Made by a program: the position numbers and the translations under genes
Notes under the pieces: model-generated
The model's input: the letters and a program-made list of their open reading frames with translations, nothing else
Told to the model about the DNA's origin: nothing
Database searches by the model: none
Source: a virus
DNA length: 64,000 nucleotides
Strand: one strand, 5' to 3'
Virus record (IMG/VR): IMGVR_UViG_3300044825_002608
Coordinates: 1 to 64,000 of that record
Shown here: positions 8,090 to 16,645 of the stretch, one piece after another
How the letters are laid out: each line of letters begins with the position of its first letter
How positions within the stretch are numbered: position 1 is the stretch's first letter

Positions 8090-9468
8090 TGGAAAGACTT
8101 GAACTAACAATTTTACGCAATTTAGTTTTCAATGAAAATTATTCAAGGAAAGTTATACCTTTCATACAACCAGATTATTTTGAGCAACGCACGGAGAAAA
8201 TCGTATTTGAAGAAATTGTTAAGTTCATTGTTAAGTATGGTTCGTCAATAACAACTGAAGCACTTAATATTGAGGTAGAAAACAGAACTGATATTAATGA
8301 AAGTGAAATCAAAGAAGTTCGTGATTTAGTTTCTAAGTTTAATGATTCTGCTGTAGAGTCTCAATGGTTACTTGATACTACTGAAAAATGGTGTCGTGAC
8401 AGGGCAATTTATCTTGCCTTAATGGAATCCATTCATATTGCTGATGGTAAGAATGAAAAGAAGAATAGAGATGCAATCCCTAGTATTCTTTCTGATGCTC
8501 TAGCAGTATCATTTGATAACAATATCGGACACGATTATCTTCAAAATTATGAAGAGCGATATGAGTTTTATCATCGTAAGGAAGATAAAATCGAATTTGA
8601 TTTGGAATATTTCAACAAAATCACAAAAGGTGGTATTCCTAATAAGACTCTCAATATTGCTCTTGCTGGTACGGGTGTTGGAAAATCGCTATTCATGTGT
8701 CATGTGGCTAGTTCCGTCCTGTTACAGGGTAGGAATGTTCTCTACATCACTCTTGAGATGGCAGAGGAACGAATTGCTGAAAGGATTGATGCCAATCTGC
8801 TTAACGTCCCGATTCAACAATTGGTAGAACTTCCTCGCCAAATGTTTGAAAATAAAGTAACCAATCTAGCAAAGAAAACACAAGGAACTCTTATAATTAA
8901 AGAATATCCAACTGCTTCTGCTCATAGTGGACATTTTAAAGCACTTCTTAATGAACTTTCACTTAAGAAGTCATTTAGACCTGATATTATCTTCATTGAT
9001 TACCTTAATATTTGTGCTTCCTCTAGGTATAAGTCGAACTTCTCTGTCAATTCTTATAGTTATATTAAAGCAATTGCAGAAGAACTTCGGGGACTCGCCG
9101 TCGAGTTTAATGTCCCGATTGTCTCCGCTACTCAAACCACCCGCAGTGGTTATGGTAATTCTGATGTTGAACTTACTGATACTAGCGAGTCCTTTGGTCT
9201 CCCTGCTACTGCTGATTTTATGTTTGCCCTTATTAGCACAGAAGAGTTGGAACAACTTGGGCAGATTATGGTAAAACAATTGAAGAACCGTTATAATGAC
9301 CCAACAGTCTATAAACGTTTTATTGTTGGTATTGACCGTGCCAAAATGAGACTTTATGACTGTGAGCAGACTGCCCAAAAAGACATACTTGACAGTGGGC
9401 AGGATGATGAGTATAATGATTACGAAGACAAAAAACCCAAAAAGTCGTTTGAAGGATTTAAATTTTAA
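8089..9468 (+). CDS. 41: Replicative DNA helicase gp41 (DnaB-like)
   Basis: 459 residues, T4 gp41/DnaB type hexameric 5'-3' helicase that works with the gp61 primase. It has a helical N-terminal domain (1-150) and a RecA-like ATPase with Walker A AGTGVGKS (near 199-206), TLEMAEERIAERIDANL, Walker B IIFIDYLN, and SATQTTRSG (H3-like). The acidic C-terminal tail ends in KKSFEGFKF. The start overlaps the previous stop (TAATGG) and the stop overlaps mazG (TAATGG). Confidence 0.95.
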   Translation: MERLELTILRNLVFNENYSRKVIPFIQPDYFEQRTEKIVFEEIVKFIVKYGSSITTEALNIEVENRTDINESEIKEVRDLVSKFNDSAVESQWLLDTTEKWCRDRAIYLALMESIHIADGKNEKKNRDAIPSILSDALAVSFDNNIGHDYLQNYEERYEFYHRKEDKIEFDLEYFNKITKGGIPNKTLNIALAGTGVGKSLFMCHVASSVLLQGRNVLYITLEMAEERIAERIDANLLNVPIQQLVELPRQMFENKVTNLAKKTQGTLIIKEYPTASAHSGHFKALLNELSLKKSFRPDIIFIDYLNICASSRYKSNFSVNSYSYIKAIAEELRGLAVEFNVPIVSATQTTRSGYGNSDVELTDTSESFGLPATADFMFALISTEELEQLGQIMVKQLKNRYNDPTVYKRFIVGIDRAKMRLYDCEQTAQKDILDSGQDDEYNDYEDKKPKKSFEGFKF

Positions 9469-9884
9469 TGGAAACTGCAAAACACGTTGATTTTGATAAG
9501 TACGCTGAATTTGTTGACGCTGTAACTTCTGATGCGTCAAAAGATTTTCTTGCTCTTTCTGATCGTCTGGTTCAACTTGATGAGAAAGGTGCAAATATTG
9601 AGCGTCTTCTAACTGCCGCTGTTGGTATTAATGCTGAGGGTGGTGAGTTTATGGAAATCGTGAAGAAAATGGTTTTTCAAGGTAAACCATACAACGAAGA
9701 TAATCGTGAGCACTTGATTATCGAACTTGGTGATATTATGTGGTATGTTGCTCAAGCATGTATGGCACTTGAAGTTTCAATTGATGATGTAGTTGCTCGT
9801 AATGTACAAAAACTTCTGAAGCGTTATCCTGAAGGTGCTTTTGATGTTTATTTCTCTGAAAACCGTGCTGCTGACGACCGATGA
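9468..9884 (+). CDS. mazG: MazG-type nucleotide pyrophosphohydrolase
   Basis: 138 residues. The metal-binding pattern of the MazG fold is visible as AEGGEFMEIVKKMVF (ExxE) followed by EHLIIELGDIMWYVAQACMAL (ExxD). MazG enzymes hydrolyse (d)NTPs to (d)NMPs and are a signature cyanophage gene, proposed to alter (p)ppGpp or to recycle host nucleotides. It lies directly behind gp41 with 1-nt overlap, consistent with a nucleotide-supply role during replication. Confidence 0.92.
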   Translation: METAKHVDFDKYAEFVDAVTSDASKDFLALSDRLVQLDEKGANIERLLTAAVGINAEGGEFMEIVKKMVFQGKPYNEDNREHLIIELGDIMWYVAQACMALEVSIDDVVARNVQKLLKRYPEGAFDVYFSENRAADDR

Positions 9885-10066
9885 CTAAAGAAAAAAAAGT
9901 AACGATTAAAATGGATGCACGTTGTGCTGCTGCAGTCCGTCAAGTTCTATTTGAAGCACAGCGAGGATACACATATAATGAAATGAGTGTTCCTCCTCGT
10001 ATTACTGATATTCGTACAGTTATTAAAGATATTGACGATAGTATTGGTGCTGTTCTTGGAGCATAA
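9881..10066 (+). CDS. 61-aa hypothetical protein
   Basis: Small protein (MTKEKKVTIKMDARCAAAVRQVLFEAQRGYTYNEMS...) that overlaps mazG by 4 nt. The N-terminal strand followed by an Ala-rich helix is reminiscent of small dimeric DNA-binding or adaptor proteins, but no family is recognised. Confidence 0.7.
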   Translation: MTKEKKVTIKMDARCAAAVRQVLFEAQRGYTYNEMSVPPRITDIRTVIKDIDDSIGAVLGA

Positions 10067-10076
10067 TAAATACTTG
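10066..10076 (+). promoter_or_regulatory. Possible T4-type late promoter
   Basis: AATAAATAC immediately upstream of the gene at 10082, matching the T4-like late -10 core (TAAATA). It marks the switch from replication genes to late genes. Confidence 0.5.
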
Positions 10077-10081
10077 AAAAA

Positions 10082-10486
10082 ATGTCTTTGATTGGAAAAA
10101 GAAGAGGAAGACCAACTACAAAAATTTATTTTGAGTCCATTCTCAAAAGATTTGTAATCTTCCTTAAGCGGGAACTTCAACTCACTTATGATATTCCAGT
10201 TGTTTTGATTGATGATACTGACTTTGCTAAAAGAATAGCAGCGTTCGGTGAAATTTCTGATAGGAATGTTATTCAACTCAGTATCATCAATCGCCATCCA
10301 ATGGATATATTCAGAACACTCGCACATGAGTTTGTTCATTATAAACAGCATGTTGAAAAAGGTTCCAGAGGAAGTAATAAACCTGGAAGCATTACTGAAA
10401 ATCAGGCAAATGCAAAAGCAGGCGAAATTATGAGAAAATATGGATCCTTACATCCAGAATTATTTGACTTAATGCCAATTAGGTGA
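10082..10486 (+). CDS. Putative zinc metallopeptidase (HExxH)
   Basis: 134 residues with TLAHEFVHYKQH (HExxH near residue 83), a classic gluzincin/SprT-like active site; a downstream acidic ligand could be E in SITENQANAKAGEIMRKYG. A basic N-terminus (MSLIGKRRGRP) precedes it. It is preceded by a late-promoter-like TAAATA and followed by tRNA-Ala. A role in virion protein processing or host protein cleavage is possible; the substrate is unknown. Confidence 0.8.
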   Translation: MSLIGKRRGRPTTKIYFESILKRFVIFLKRELQLTYDIPVVLIDDTDFAKRIAAFGEISDRNVIQLSIINRHPMDIFRTLAHEFVHYKQHVEKGSRGSNKPGSITENQANAKAGEIMRKYGSLHPELFDLMPIR

Positions 10487-10501
10487 TATAATTCTTTTCT
10501 T

Positions 10502-10572
10502 GGGGAATTAGTTAAACGGTATAACGGGTGCTTTGCAAGCACTTATTAGGAGTTCGATTCTCCTATTCTCCA
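10502..10572 (+). tRNA. tRNA-Ala(TGC)
   Basis: Acceptor GGGGAAT/ATTCTCC pairs fully (one G-T); anticodon loop TTTGCAA gives TGC; T-arm AGGAG TTCGATT CTCCT is intact. The CCA end is not encoded. Confidence 0.93.
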
Positions 10573-10641
10573 TTTATTAGGAAAATAAATATATACAAGA
10601 ATAATTCTTGTAAAGACTGTTCGTAACAGTATAAGTAAGTA

Positions 10642-11970
10642 ATGAAAAGATTCAATCAATTTCTCAAAGAAGCAACCTCAGCTTCAGTCCAAGCAAAGCG
10701 ACTTGGACTTGTTGGCGATGGGCACGGAGGGTGGTATAATAGGGCCACTGGCGAATTTGAGGCTAAAACCGTGGGTGGTCAACTCAAGTATTTCAACAAG
10801 AATCAGGTGATTGGGGGGAAAGACCCTAAACAAGGGGAGTTTGAGAAGAACATTCCTTTGGGTTCTTCTGCCCCAGTTCAAGCACCACCTCAAGAGCAGG
10901 TTCCAATGAATCAGCAGGAACTTCCCCAAGAACCTGCTCCAGAGGAAGTTCCATTAGTAACTCCACCACCAGTTCCTAAAACTAAAGGAACTCTGACAAT
11001 TGCATTTGGAAGGTTTAATCCTCCAACTATTGGACATCAGCAATTGATGGATACTGCTGCTATGGCAGCAGAGGAAGATGGTGGAGACTACATTATTGTT
11101 CCTTCACGCACTCAAGATAAAAAGAAAAATCCTCTAGACCCTGATACTAAAATATCATTCATGAGGAGGATGTTTCCCGAACACAGTGGAAGAATTGTTA
11201 ATGACGTAAATTACAATACTATTTTTGATGTTCTGAAAAAAGCACATAATGATGGATACACTAATGTGAGAATTGTCGGTGGTGCAGATAGGGTAAAAGA
11301 GTTTGAAAAACTTTCTAATAATTATAATGGACAATTGTATCAATTTGATGTGATTGAGGTTTTATCTGCAGGTGATAGAGATCCTGATAGCAACAAAGGT
11401 GTAGAGGGTGTGTCTGCATCTCGACTTAGACTTGCTGCGGCAGAAGGAGATTTTGTAACCTTTAGATCTGGACTACCTTCTGATGTAAAAAATAAAGAAG
11501 CACTTGAACTTTTTGATTTTGTTCGTTGGGGGATGGGTATTCAAGAAATACAACAAGAGGGATATAACACTTGGGAAATTGCTCCTAAATTTGATCAACA
11601 ATCTTTAAGAGAAAATTATATTGATGAAAATATTTTTAGGATTGGAACTTTTGTCGAAAACTTGAATACTGGATTAAATGGAAAGATTATCCGCAGAGGA
11701 ACAAATTATTTAATTTGTGTCACTGAAAATGGTATGATGTTTAAATCCTGGATCAAGGATGTTAAAGAATCTTATTCTGAAAAAATGATGTCAAGAATGA
11801 TGCGACTTCCTGGAAAACCAAATACTTTAACAGGAACACTTGGTTATTTTAAATACGCATCTAAAATGACACCAGGTGCAATTGGAGTTGGTGCTGAGAA
11901 TTTGCAAACAGGTGGAAAACCTTATGGTGTTAATTTCATAAATAAACATAGGAAAAAAGTAAAGCGTTAA
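10642..11970 (+). CDS. Nucleotidyltransferase (NMNAT/cytidylyltransferase fold) with capsid-targeting-like leader
   Basis: 442 residues in three parts. Residues 1-15 (MKRFNQFLKEATS) resemble a T4 capsid-targeting sequence with an LKE protease site. Residues 15-110 are a Gly/Gln/Pro-rich linker. Residues 113-290 form a HIGH-type nucleotidyltransferase: LTIAFGRFNPPTIGHQQLM (TxGH), IVPSRTQDKKKNPL, VRIVGGADRVKEFEK and the C-terminal VSASRLRLAA equivalent of ISSTxxR. The C-terminal 150 residues are unassigned. Related phage enzymes make NAD from NMN or activate sugars/choline with CTP; which one applies here is not visible. Flanked by tRNA-Ala and a charged internal-type protein. Confidence 0.85.
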   Translation: MKRFNQFLKEATSASVQAKRLGLVGDGHGGWYNRATGEFEAKTVGGQLKYFNKNQVIGGKDPKQGEFEKNIPLGSSAPVQAPPQEQVPMNQQELPQEPAPEEVPLVTPPPVPKTKGTLTIAFGRFNPPTIGHQQLMDTAAMAAEEDGGDYIIVPSRTQDKKKNPLDPDTKISFMRRMFPEHSGRIVNDVNYNTIFDVLKKAHNDGYTNVRIVGGADRVKEFEKLSNNYNGQLYQFDVIEVLSAGDRDPDSNKGVEGVSASRLRLAAAEGDFVTFRSGLPSDVKNKEALELFDFVRWGMGIQEIQQEGYNTWEIAPKFDQQSLRENYIDENIFRIGTFVENLNTGLNGKIIRRGTNYLICVTENGMMFKSWIKDVKESYSEKMMSRMMRLPGKPNTLTGTLGYFKYASKMTPGAIGVGAENLQTGGKPYGVNFINKHRKKVKR

Positions 11971-11979
11971 ATTCTTCTC

Positions 11980-13263
11980 ATGAAAAAGCATATTGCTGAG
12001 GATCTTCCTGCAAGAAAGCACCCACAGGCACAATTATCTACTCAAAATAAAAAACCACAAGGTAAAGATTCTGGTAGGGATGACGACAAGGGTGGTGAAA
12101 AAACTCCAGAAGAAAGAGTAAGACAAGCAGTTTACGATATTCGCTATCGTGCAAGAAGAGAAAATCTTCCTCTTCGTTCTGCATATTCTCAATATATGCA
12201 GAATAGTTCAATGGCAGAATCTGAAAAGGCAGAAGTAAGATCAAAACTATTTGGTAAAGGTGGAATGCAAGCAGAAGATTTTTCTATGGATATGAAAAAT
12301 TCTGCTTCAAACGCAATGGCGAAGGCACTTTATAAAGTGTTTGTTGATAATCAACCAGAAGTTGTTGCTGAAGATAAGTTAAAAGAAGAATTAGAAAAGA
12401 GAAGTAGTGCATCTGGAGAAAGAAAATATAAAGTTAGAGTAACTGATAAGGAAAGTGGAGTTACTTATACCAGATACGCAACCCGTGAAAAAATCAGTAA
12501 ACTTAGATCAAAAGGACTTGAGGTTGAAATGACCGAATATGGTACTCCATATGAGGGTGAAAGAACCAAAGGTGAAAAGACTGCACAAGTTTTAGGCAAG
12601 AGAGCGAAAAAAGATTATGATGGTGATGGTAAAGTAGAAAGTGGTGCCAAGGAATATCGTGGTGCAGTTCACAATGCAATTCAGCGTAGAAAGGGTGGTG
12701 TAGCTGATGGCAAAGATACTTCTAATGTAAAAGAAGAATTTATTGGTGAAGTATCAAGAATGGCAAATTTGCCACAAACTGATGCACCACAGTCTGTAAA
12801 TCCTGATGCTAACAATACTCCAATTGATGTTCTTCCTGCAAATAGAAAAAATAAAGTAATTGTAAATCCATCAAATACAATTCTTGCACACACAGAACCA
12901 TCAGGTGAAACTATTTGCGAAACTGGTTATTCTAAGTTTCTTGCGATTCTTCATGAAAAAAAGATGACTAAGAGTGAAAAATCCAAAGAAAAAAAATTAA
13001 AGAAAAAGTATGATCCTTCCGAAATGAAGGCAAGTATGAAGAAACAATATGGTGCAGAAAAGGGTGAAAAGGTTTATTTTGCCACAATCCGTAAGCAAGC
13101 AATGAAAGAGGAATCTGCATGTGAAACTGGTGACAAAATGAATCTTAAAAAAGATGAAAAGATGGATCCTCGTTCAATTCCAACTACAATGAGTCTGGCA
13201 AAAATGGGTGCCAGATACAGAGGAATGAAAAATCCTATTTTAATGATATCTCCAGATAAATAA
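11980..13263 (+). CDS. Charged internal/prohead-type protein with EF-hand-like loop
   Basis: 427 residues, very rich in Lys and Glu, mostly predicted helical. It contains KKDYDGDGKVESGAKEYRG (near 210-228), a D-x-D-x-D-G calcium-loop-like motif that recurs in cyanophage structural proteins. The C-terminal region (KMTKSEKSKEKKLKKKYDPSEMKASMKKQYGAEKGEKVYFATIRKQ) is strongly basic, suited to DNA contact. It follows the nucleotidyltransferase by 9 nt and probably shares its transcript. Scaffold or internal head protein is an inference; no enzyme motif is visible. Confidence 0.72.
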   Translation: MKKHIAEDLPARKHPQAQLSTQNKKPQGKDSGRDDDKGGEKTPEERVRQAVYDIRYRARRENLPLRSAYSQYMQNSSMAESEKAEVRSKLFGKGGMQAEDFSMDMKNSASNAMAKALYKVFVDNQPEVVAEDKLKEELEKRSSASGERKYKVRVTDKESGVTYTRYATREKISKLRSKGLEVEMTEYGTPYEGERTKGEKTAQVLGKRAKKDYDGDGKVESGAKEYRGAVHNAIQRRKGGVADGKDTSNVKEEFIGEVSRMANLPQTDAPQSVNPDANNTPIDVLPANRKNKVIVNPSNTILAHTEPSGETICETGYSKFLAILHEKKMTKSEKSKEKKLKKKYDPSEMKASMKKQYGAEKGEKVYFATIRKQAMKEESACETGDKMNLKKDEKMDPRSIPTTMSLAKMGARYRGMKNPILMISPDK

Positions 13264-13290
13264 AACAGGATACTTTTTACGGAGGCCATT

Positions 13291-13476
13291 ATGTCTATCG
13301 CAGCATTAATTGCTTGGGCAAAGGCAAACGAAGCTCTTATTGCAACAATCTTGTTTGCACTTTCTGAAGTTTTAGGTGCCAATCCAAAATTTAAATCCAA
13401 CGGTCTTGTATCATTTGTTCTTCTTCAACTTCAAGGAAAACTGAAAGAAAAGGGTGCAAAGGATTTAACTCCCTGA
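13291..13476 (+). CDS. 61-aa small protein with a hydrophobic helix
   Basis: MSIAALIAWAKANEALIATILFALSEVLGANPKF...: a hydrophobic/amphipathic helix over residues 3-28, then a polar tail. An ACGGAGG ribosome site lies 7-10 nt upstream. It could be a small membrane protein, but no lysis gene is adjacent; its position suggests a virion or assembly role. Function unknown. Confidence 0.7.
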   Translation: MSIAALIAWAKANEALIATILFALSEVLGANPKFKSNGLVSFVLLQLQGKLKEKGAKDLTP

Positions 13477-13500
13477 GATTTAAATTAAAATAGTGTATAA

Positions 13501-13529
13501 AGGAGACCAAACTAAGGTCTCCTTTTTTT
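13501..13529 (+). terminator. Rho-independent terminator
   Basis: GGAGACC (13502-13508) pairs with GGTCTCC (13516-13522), 7-nt loop, seven T. It is directly abutted by a late promoter. Confidence 0.85.
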
Positions 13530-13536
13530 ATAAATA
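13529..13536 (+). promoter_or_regulatory. T4-type late promoter TATAAATA
   Basis: Perfect TATAAATA 30 nt upstream of the structural gene at 13567, starting in the T-tract of the preceding terminator. The same terminator-late promoter arrangement recurs at 20228-20259 and 21231-21263. Confidence 0.75.
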
Positions 13537-13566
13537 TCAGTATAATAAGAATTAAGGGTAAGAAAC

Positions 13567-14595
13567 ATGGCTCTTTGGGGCATTTCAACAATCTCTGAAA
13601 CTGCGGCAAATAATTACGCTATTCCAAAATTCTTAAAGGAGACTGATAGAAATAGAACTCCTTGGAATTGTTTTGCTGATGTCCGTGGTTGGGTTCAGAG
13701 AAGATACAAAACTAAAGTAAATTCCGGAATTTCTACAAGATATTATGATGAAGTTTTAGTTCCAGTTGTTGGTCTTAACAGCACCAATCTTGGTGGTACA
13801 ACCGGAATCGGAACAGCAGGTCCAGTTGCAGTATTTTTTGAAGATCCTAACCAAGCATCTCCAATTTCTGTTGGTGGTGGTGGAACGACTGGAATTACTA
13901 CAGGAACAACTGGATATGTTCATGTAGTATTTAATGAACTTGTTTTTGCAGGAGCAGGTGCAACTGTATTAATCCGCACTTTTGATGCAAACAATAATAA
14001 TGAATCTACATCAATTGTTGGAACAGCAGTATCTAATCCAAGCACTCAGTATGCTTGGGTAGGTGACGCCGCAACTCATGGATCTCCAAACGTCTATGAG
14101 AATTATAATGGACAAATCACTAATCGCGTAGCATTTGCTTTTACAGCACCAAGCACAGTTTTAACTGCAAATGTACCTTTCCTAACCACCGCAACTACAA
14201 CTGGTCAAACTGTTGCTATTGGTGGAACAGTAATTTGGGTTGACTCCGTTACTAATGTTTCAGTTGGCAGTTCACTTACAATTACTGGAAAACTTGCAAA
14301 CGTTCCTGTTGTTTCTGTTGGTAATACTTTTGTAACAATCGGTGCTGCAAATACAATTAGTTCAACAATCACAGCAGGTCTTGCCGCTACATTTAGCACT
14401 CGTACAAACGCCACTGTCCTTAAAATTGATTTACAAAGAGGATTTGTCGGAGTAATTACTGATGGATCTAACGGTGTTGGCGTAATTAGTTCATTCACCT
14501 CTCAATTCGGAGATGTTCTAATTCGCAATGTTGGTGGTGCTGGAACCACAGGATCTGTTGGACTTGGAACTACTACATTAACAGTAACTGCATGA
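13567..14595 (+). CDS. Virion structural protein (decoration/surface type)
   Basis: 342 residues, Gly/Thr/Val/Ala-rich beta-type protein. The N-terminus (MALWGISTISETAANNYAIPKFLKETDRNRTPWNCFADVRGWVQRRYK) is distinctive; the rest consists of strand-turn repeats such as GGTTGIGTAGPVAVFFEDP and AIGGTVIWVDSVTNVSVGSSLTITG (Ig- or Hoc-like). It is driven by a perfect late promoter. I judge it a head or neck surface protein; the exact T4 equivalent is not recognised. Confidence 0.72.
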   Translation: MALWGISTISETAANNYAIPKFLKETDRNRTPWNCFADVRGWVQRRYKTKVNSGISTRYYDEVLVPVVGLNSTNLGGTTGIGTAGPVAVFFEDPNQASPISVGGGGTTGITTGTTGYVHVVFNELVFAGAGATVLIRTFDANNNNESTSIVGTAVSNPSTQYAWVGDAATHGSPNVYENYNGQITNRVAFAFTAPSTVLTANVPFLTTATTTGQTVAIGGTVIWVDSVTNVSVGSSLTITGKLANVPVVSVGNTFVTIGAANTISSTITAGLAATFSTRTNATVLKIDLQRGFVGVITDGSNGVGVISSFTSQFGDVLIRNVGGAGTTGSVGLGTTTLTVTA

Positions 14596-14596
14596 T

Positions 14597-14968
14597 ATGA
14601 AATTTGATGAGTTGAACGAAGATAATTACTTATTATTTGCCATAAAATTCTATGATAACCCTCAAGCCTTAACTAAGGAGGATTTTGAGGATGATTTGAA
14701 AAGAATTAAATACATTAAAAGACTTTTGAAAAGATATAAAAACACTGGCGAATTGAAAGTTCATTTAATTCTAAATCATTTAACTGTTCTTTTTAATGTA
14801 TTCAATGATGCTGCAGTTCCATTACTATTTTATAACTTAGAAAAAGATCTTTGGCCATATATAAAAAGTTTTCTTTTATTTTTGAATAGATTTCCCGAAT
14901 ATCCTAAGACTGAAATTCATAATATACAAGAAGATAAAAAATGTTTGTCTAACTTGCAATCAATTTAA
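14597..14968 (+). CDS. Conserved phage hypothetical protein (helical)
   Basis: 123 residues, helical and charged: MKFDELNEDNYLLFAIKFYDNP, DDLKRIKYIKRLLKRYKNTGELKVHLILNHLTVLFNVFN, then AAVPLLFYNLEKDLWPYIKSFLLFLNRFPE. The KRIKYIKRLLKRY...LILNHLxVLxNVF pattern is one I associate with a small protein widespread in T4-like and other phages, function unknown. It starts 1 nt after the preceding stop and overlaps the next start (TAATG). Confidence 0.78.
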   Translation: MKFDELNEDNYLLFAIKFYDNPQALTKEDFEDDLKRIKYIKRLLKRYKNTGELKVHLILNHLTVLFNVFNDAAVPLLFYNLEKDLWPYIKSFLLFLNRFPEYPKTEIHNIQEDKKCLSNLQSI

Positions 14969-15180
14969 TGGATAGAATAGATAAAATAATCTGTATTATT
15001 AGAAACTTGAAAGAAGAGAATGGGATGGTAACAAGTGGGATAACTAATGCTTCAAATAAATCTGGACTAGGATTTGATCCAAAAACCGAAAGTCCTCCAG
15101 TTTTTAAAAAGTATGCATATTTGGGAAGAGGATCTAGATCAAGATGGATGCAAAGAAGAAATAGTCCAAAAACAAACTAA
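14968..15180 (+). CDS. 70-aa basic hypothetical protein
   Basis: MDRIDKIICIIRNLKEENGMVTSGITNASNKSGLGFDPKTESPPVFKKYAYLGRGSRSRWMQRR: short helix, then a Gly/Ser/Arg-rich basic tail suited to nucleic-acid or capsid binding. Coupled to the previous gene by TAATG. A TAAATA element (15181-15187) follows. Similar small proteins occur beside the helical protein in cyanophages; function unknown. Confidence 0.68.
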   Translation: MDRIDKIICIIRNLKEENGMVTSGITNASNKSGLGFDPKTESPPVFKKYAYLGRGSRSRWMQRRNSPKTN

Positions 15181-15247
15181 AATAAATATTGATATGATAA
15201 TTGACTAATTTCTTTATGGGTGGGTAAATATCGATCTTAAGAAAAAA

Positions 15248-15661
15248 ATGTTTAATCCAAATATATCCACCGATACAAAAATCGCTGTTCTTGAAGAGAG
15301 ACTTTCATCTTACGAACTTATGATGAAAAAAATTGACGAAGCAATCCAGATAATGGGTAGAACTAGTCAAAATATCAGTAAGATGCTTGCAGTTCATGAA
15401 GAAAGAATAGAGCAGTGTAATAAATCAGATGAATCAATTAGTAGAATGATTGATGATTTAAGAAGTGAAAATAGTAAACAACATGAGGAAGTTGCCTCAA
15501 GAATTGAAAAAATAGAAATTAAATTAGAGGACTTTGTAAAGTTCCGTTGGATTTTAGTTGGAATTGTCGCAGTTGCTACATTTGCAGTGTCGCAGTCCCA
15601 CCTAGTCGTCGATTTCTTGACACCAGACGCCCAACCTGTTAAAGTGGAAGCACATAAGTAA
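15248..15661 (+). CDS. Coiled-coil protein with C-terminal membrane anchor (XhlA-like topology)
   Basis: 137 residues. A long coiled coil (about 8-98: TKIAVLEERLSSYELMMKKIDEAIQ ... RIEKIEIKLEDF) is followed by one hydrophobic segment (FRWILVGIVAVATFAVSQS, 99-117) and a short tail. This is the topology of XhlA-type lysis-associated proteins, so a membrane-bound role at lysis is possible. Sequence identity to any family is not established. It lies upstream of primase, which is not a usual lysis locus. Confidence 0.7.
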   Translation: MFNPNISTDTKIAVLEERLSSYELMMKKIDEAIQIMGRTSQNISKMLAVHEERIEQCNKSDESISRMIDDLRSENSKQHEEVASRIEKIEIKLEDFVKFRWILVGIVAVATFAVSQSHLVVDFLTPDAQPVKVEAHK

Positions 15662-15673
15662 TATTCCATTGTA

Positions 15674-16645
15674 ATGGATCTGATTGACTCCAAGTATATT
15701 GGTCTTCTTTCTTCACGTCTGCAAAAATTTAAGAAAGTTAAAACCAATCTTTATAATTTTCGATGCCCCCTATGTGGGGATTCACAGCGGAATAAAAACA
15801 AAGCAAGAGGTTATTTTTATTCTGTAAAGAACAATACTAACTTTAAATGTCACAACTGCGGTGCTAGTCTATCCCTTAATAATTTCCTAAAAGAAATAGA
15901 CACTACACTTCATAAGCAATATACTTTAGAGAAATTTAAAGAGGGATTTACTGGTAAAGGATTTGTTGTTGAAGAACCCAAATTTGAGTTTACTAAACCG
16001 GTATTTAAATCTCAAATAAGTCTTCCCAAAGCAATAGAAAATCCTATTGCAAAAAAATATCTTGAGTCTAGAAAACTAGATCCTGAAAAGTTTTATTATG
16101 CAGAAAAATTTAAGCAGTGGACTAATGAACAAAAACTAACATTTGATAATATTGTCAGGGATGAAAGTAGGATTGTTATACCATTGTTTGGATTTGATAA
16201 AGAATTGCTAGGATTTCAGGGTAGAGCACTGGATTCTAGTTCTGTTAAATATATTACTGTGATGCTTTTTGATGACGTACCAAAAATTTATGGTCTCGAT
16301 TTAATTGATCAATCCAAACCAATTTACATTGTTGAAGGACCCTTTGATTCAAATTTTGTTAAAAATTCTATCGCTATGTGTGGTTCTGATGTTGATGTTA
16401 AAAATTTTGGATGGAATGATTACATATATGTTTTCGATAACGAACCACGAAATAAAGAAATTGTAAATAGGTTATCAAAAATTATTGATAATGGGAACAA
16501 GGTGATCATATGGCCAAAATCGATCGAACAAAAGGACATTAATGACATGGTTCTTGCTGGACATAATGTTATGGATGTGTTAAAATCAAATACCTACTCT
16601 GGTTTAGAAGCAAAAGTAAAGTTTACCGAATGGAAGAAAGTATGA
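15674..16645 (+). CDS. 61: DNA primase gp61 (DnaG-like)
   Basis: 323 residues. The N-terminal zinc ribbon CPLCGDS...CHNCG (near 34-62) recognises the priming site. The TOPRIM-like core includes RIVIPLFGFDKELLGFQGRALD, PIYIVEGPFDSNFVKNSIAMCGSD and DYIYVFDNEPRNKEIV (catalytic E and DxD-like residues). Works with gp41 to synthesise RNA primers. Overlaps nrdA by 4 nt. Confidence 0.93.
   Translation: MDLIDSKYIGLLSSRLQKFKKVKTNLYNFRCPLCGDSQRNKNKARGYFYSVKNNTNFKCHNCGASLSLNNFLKEIDTTLHKQYTLEKFKEGFTGKGFVVEEPKFEFTKPVFKSQISLPKAIENPIAKKYLESRKLDPEKFYYAEKFKQWTNEQKLTFDNIVRDESRIVIPLFGFDKELLGFQGRALDSSSVKYITVMLFDDVPKIYGLDLIDQSKPIYIVEGPFDSNFVKNSIAMCGSDVDVKNFGWNDYIYVFDNEPRNKEIVNRLSKIIDNGNKVIIWPKSIEQKDINDMVLAGHNVMDVLKSNTYSGLEAKVKFTEWKKV

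Noticed and set aside
8971-9594. 207-aa minus-strand ORF over gp41/mazG
   Set aside because: Overlaps two well-supported plus-strand genes, has no recognisable motif and no ribosome site.
13074-13400. Minus-strand ORF of 108 aa
   Set aside because: Antisense to the charged internal-type gene and the 61-aa gene; no motif or promoter.
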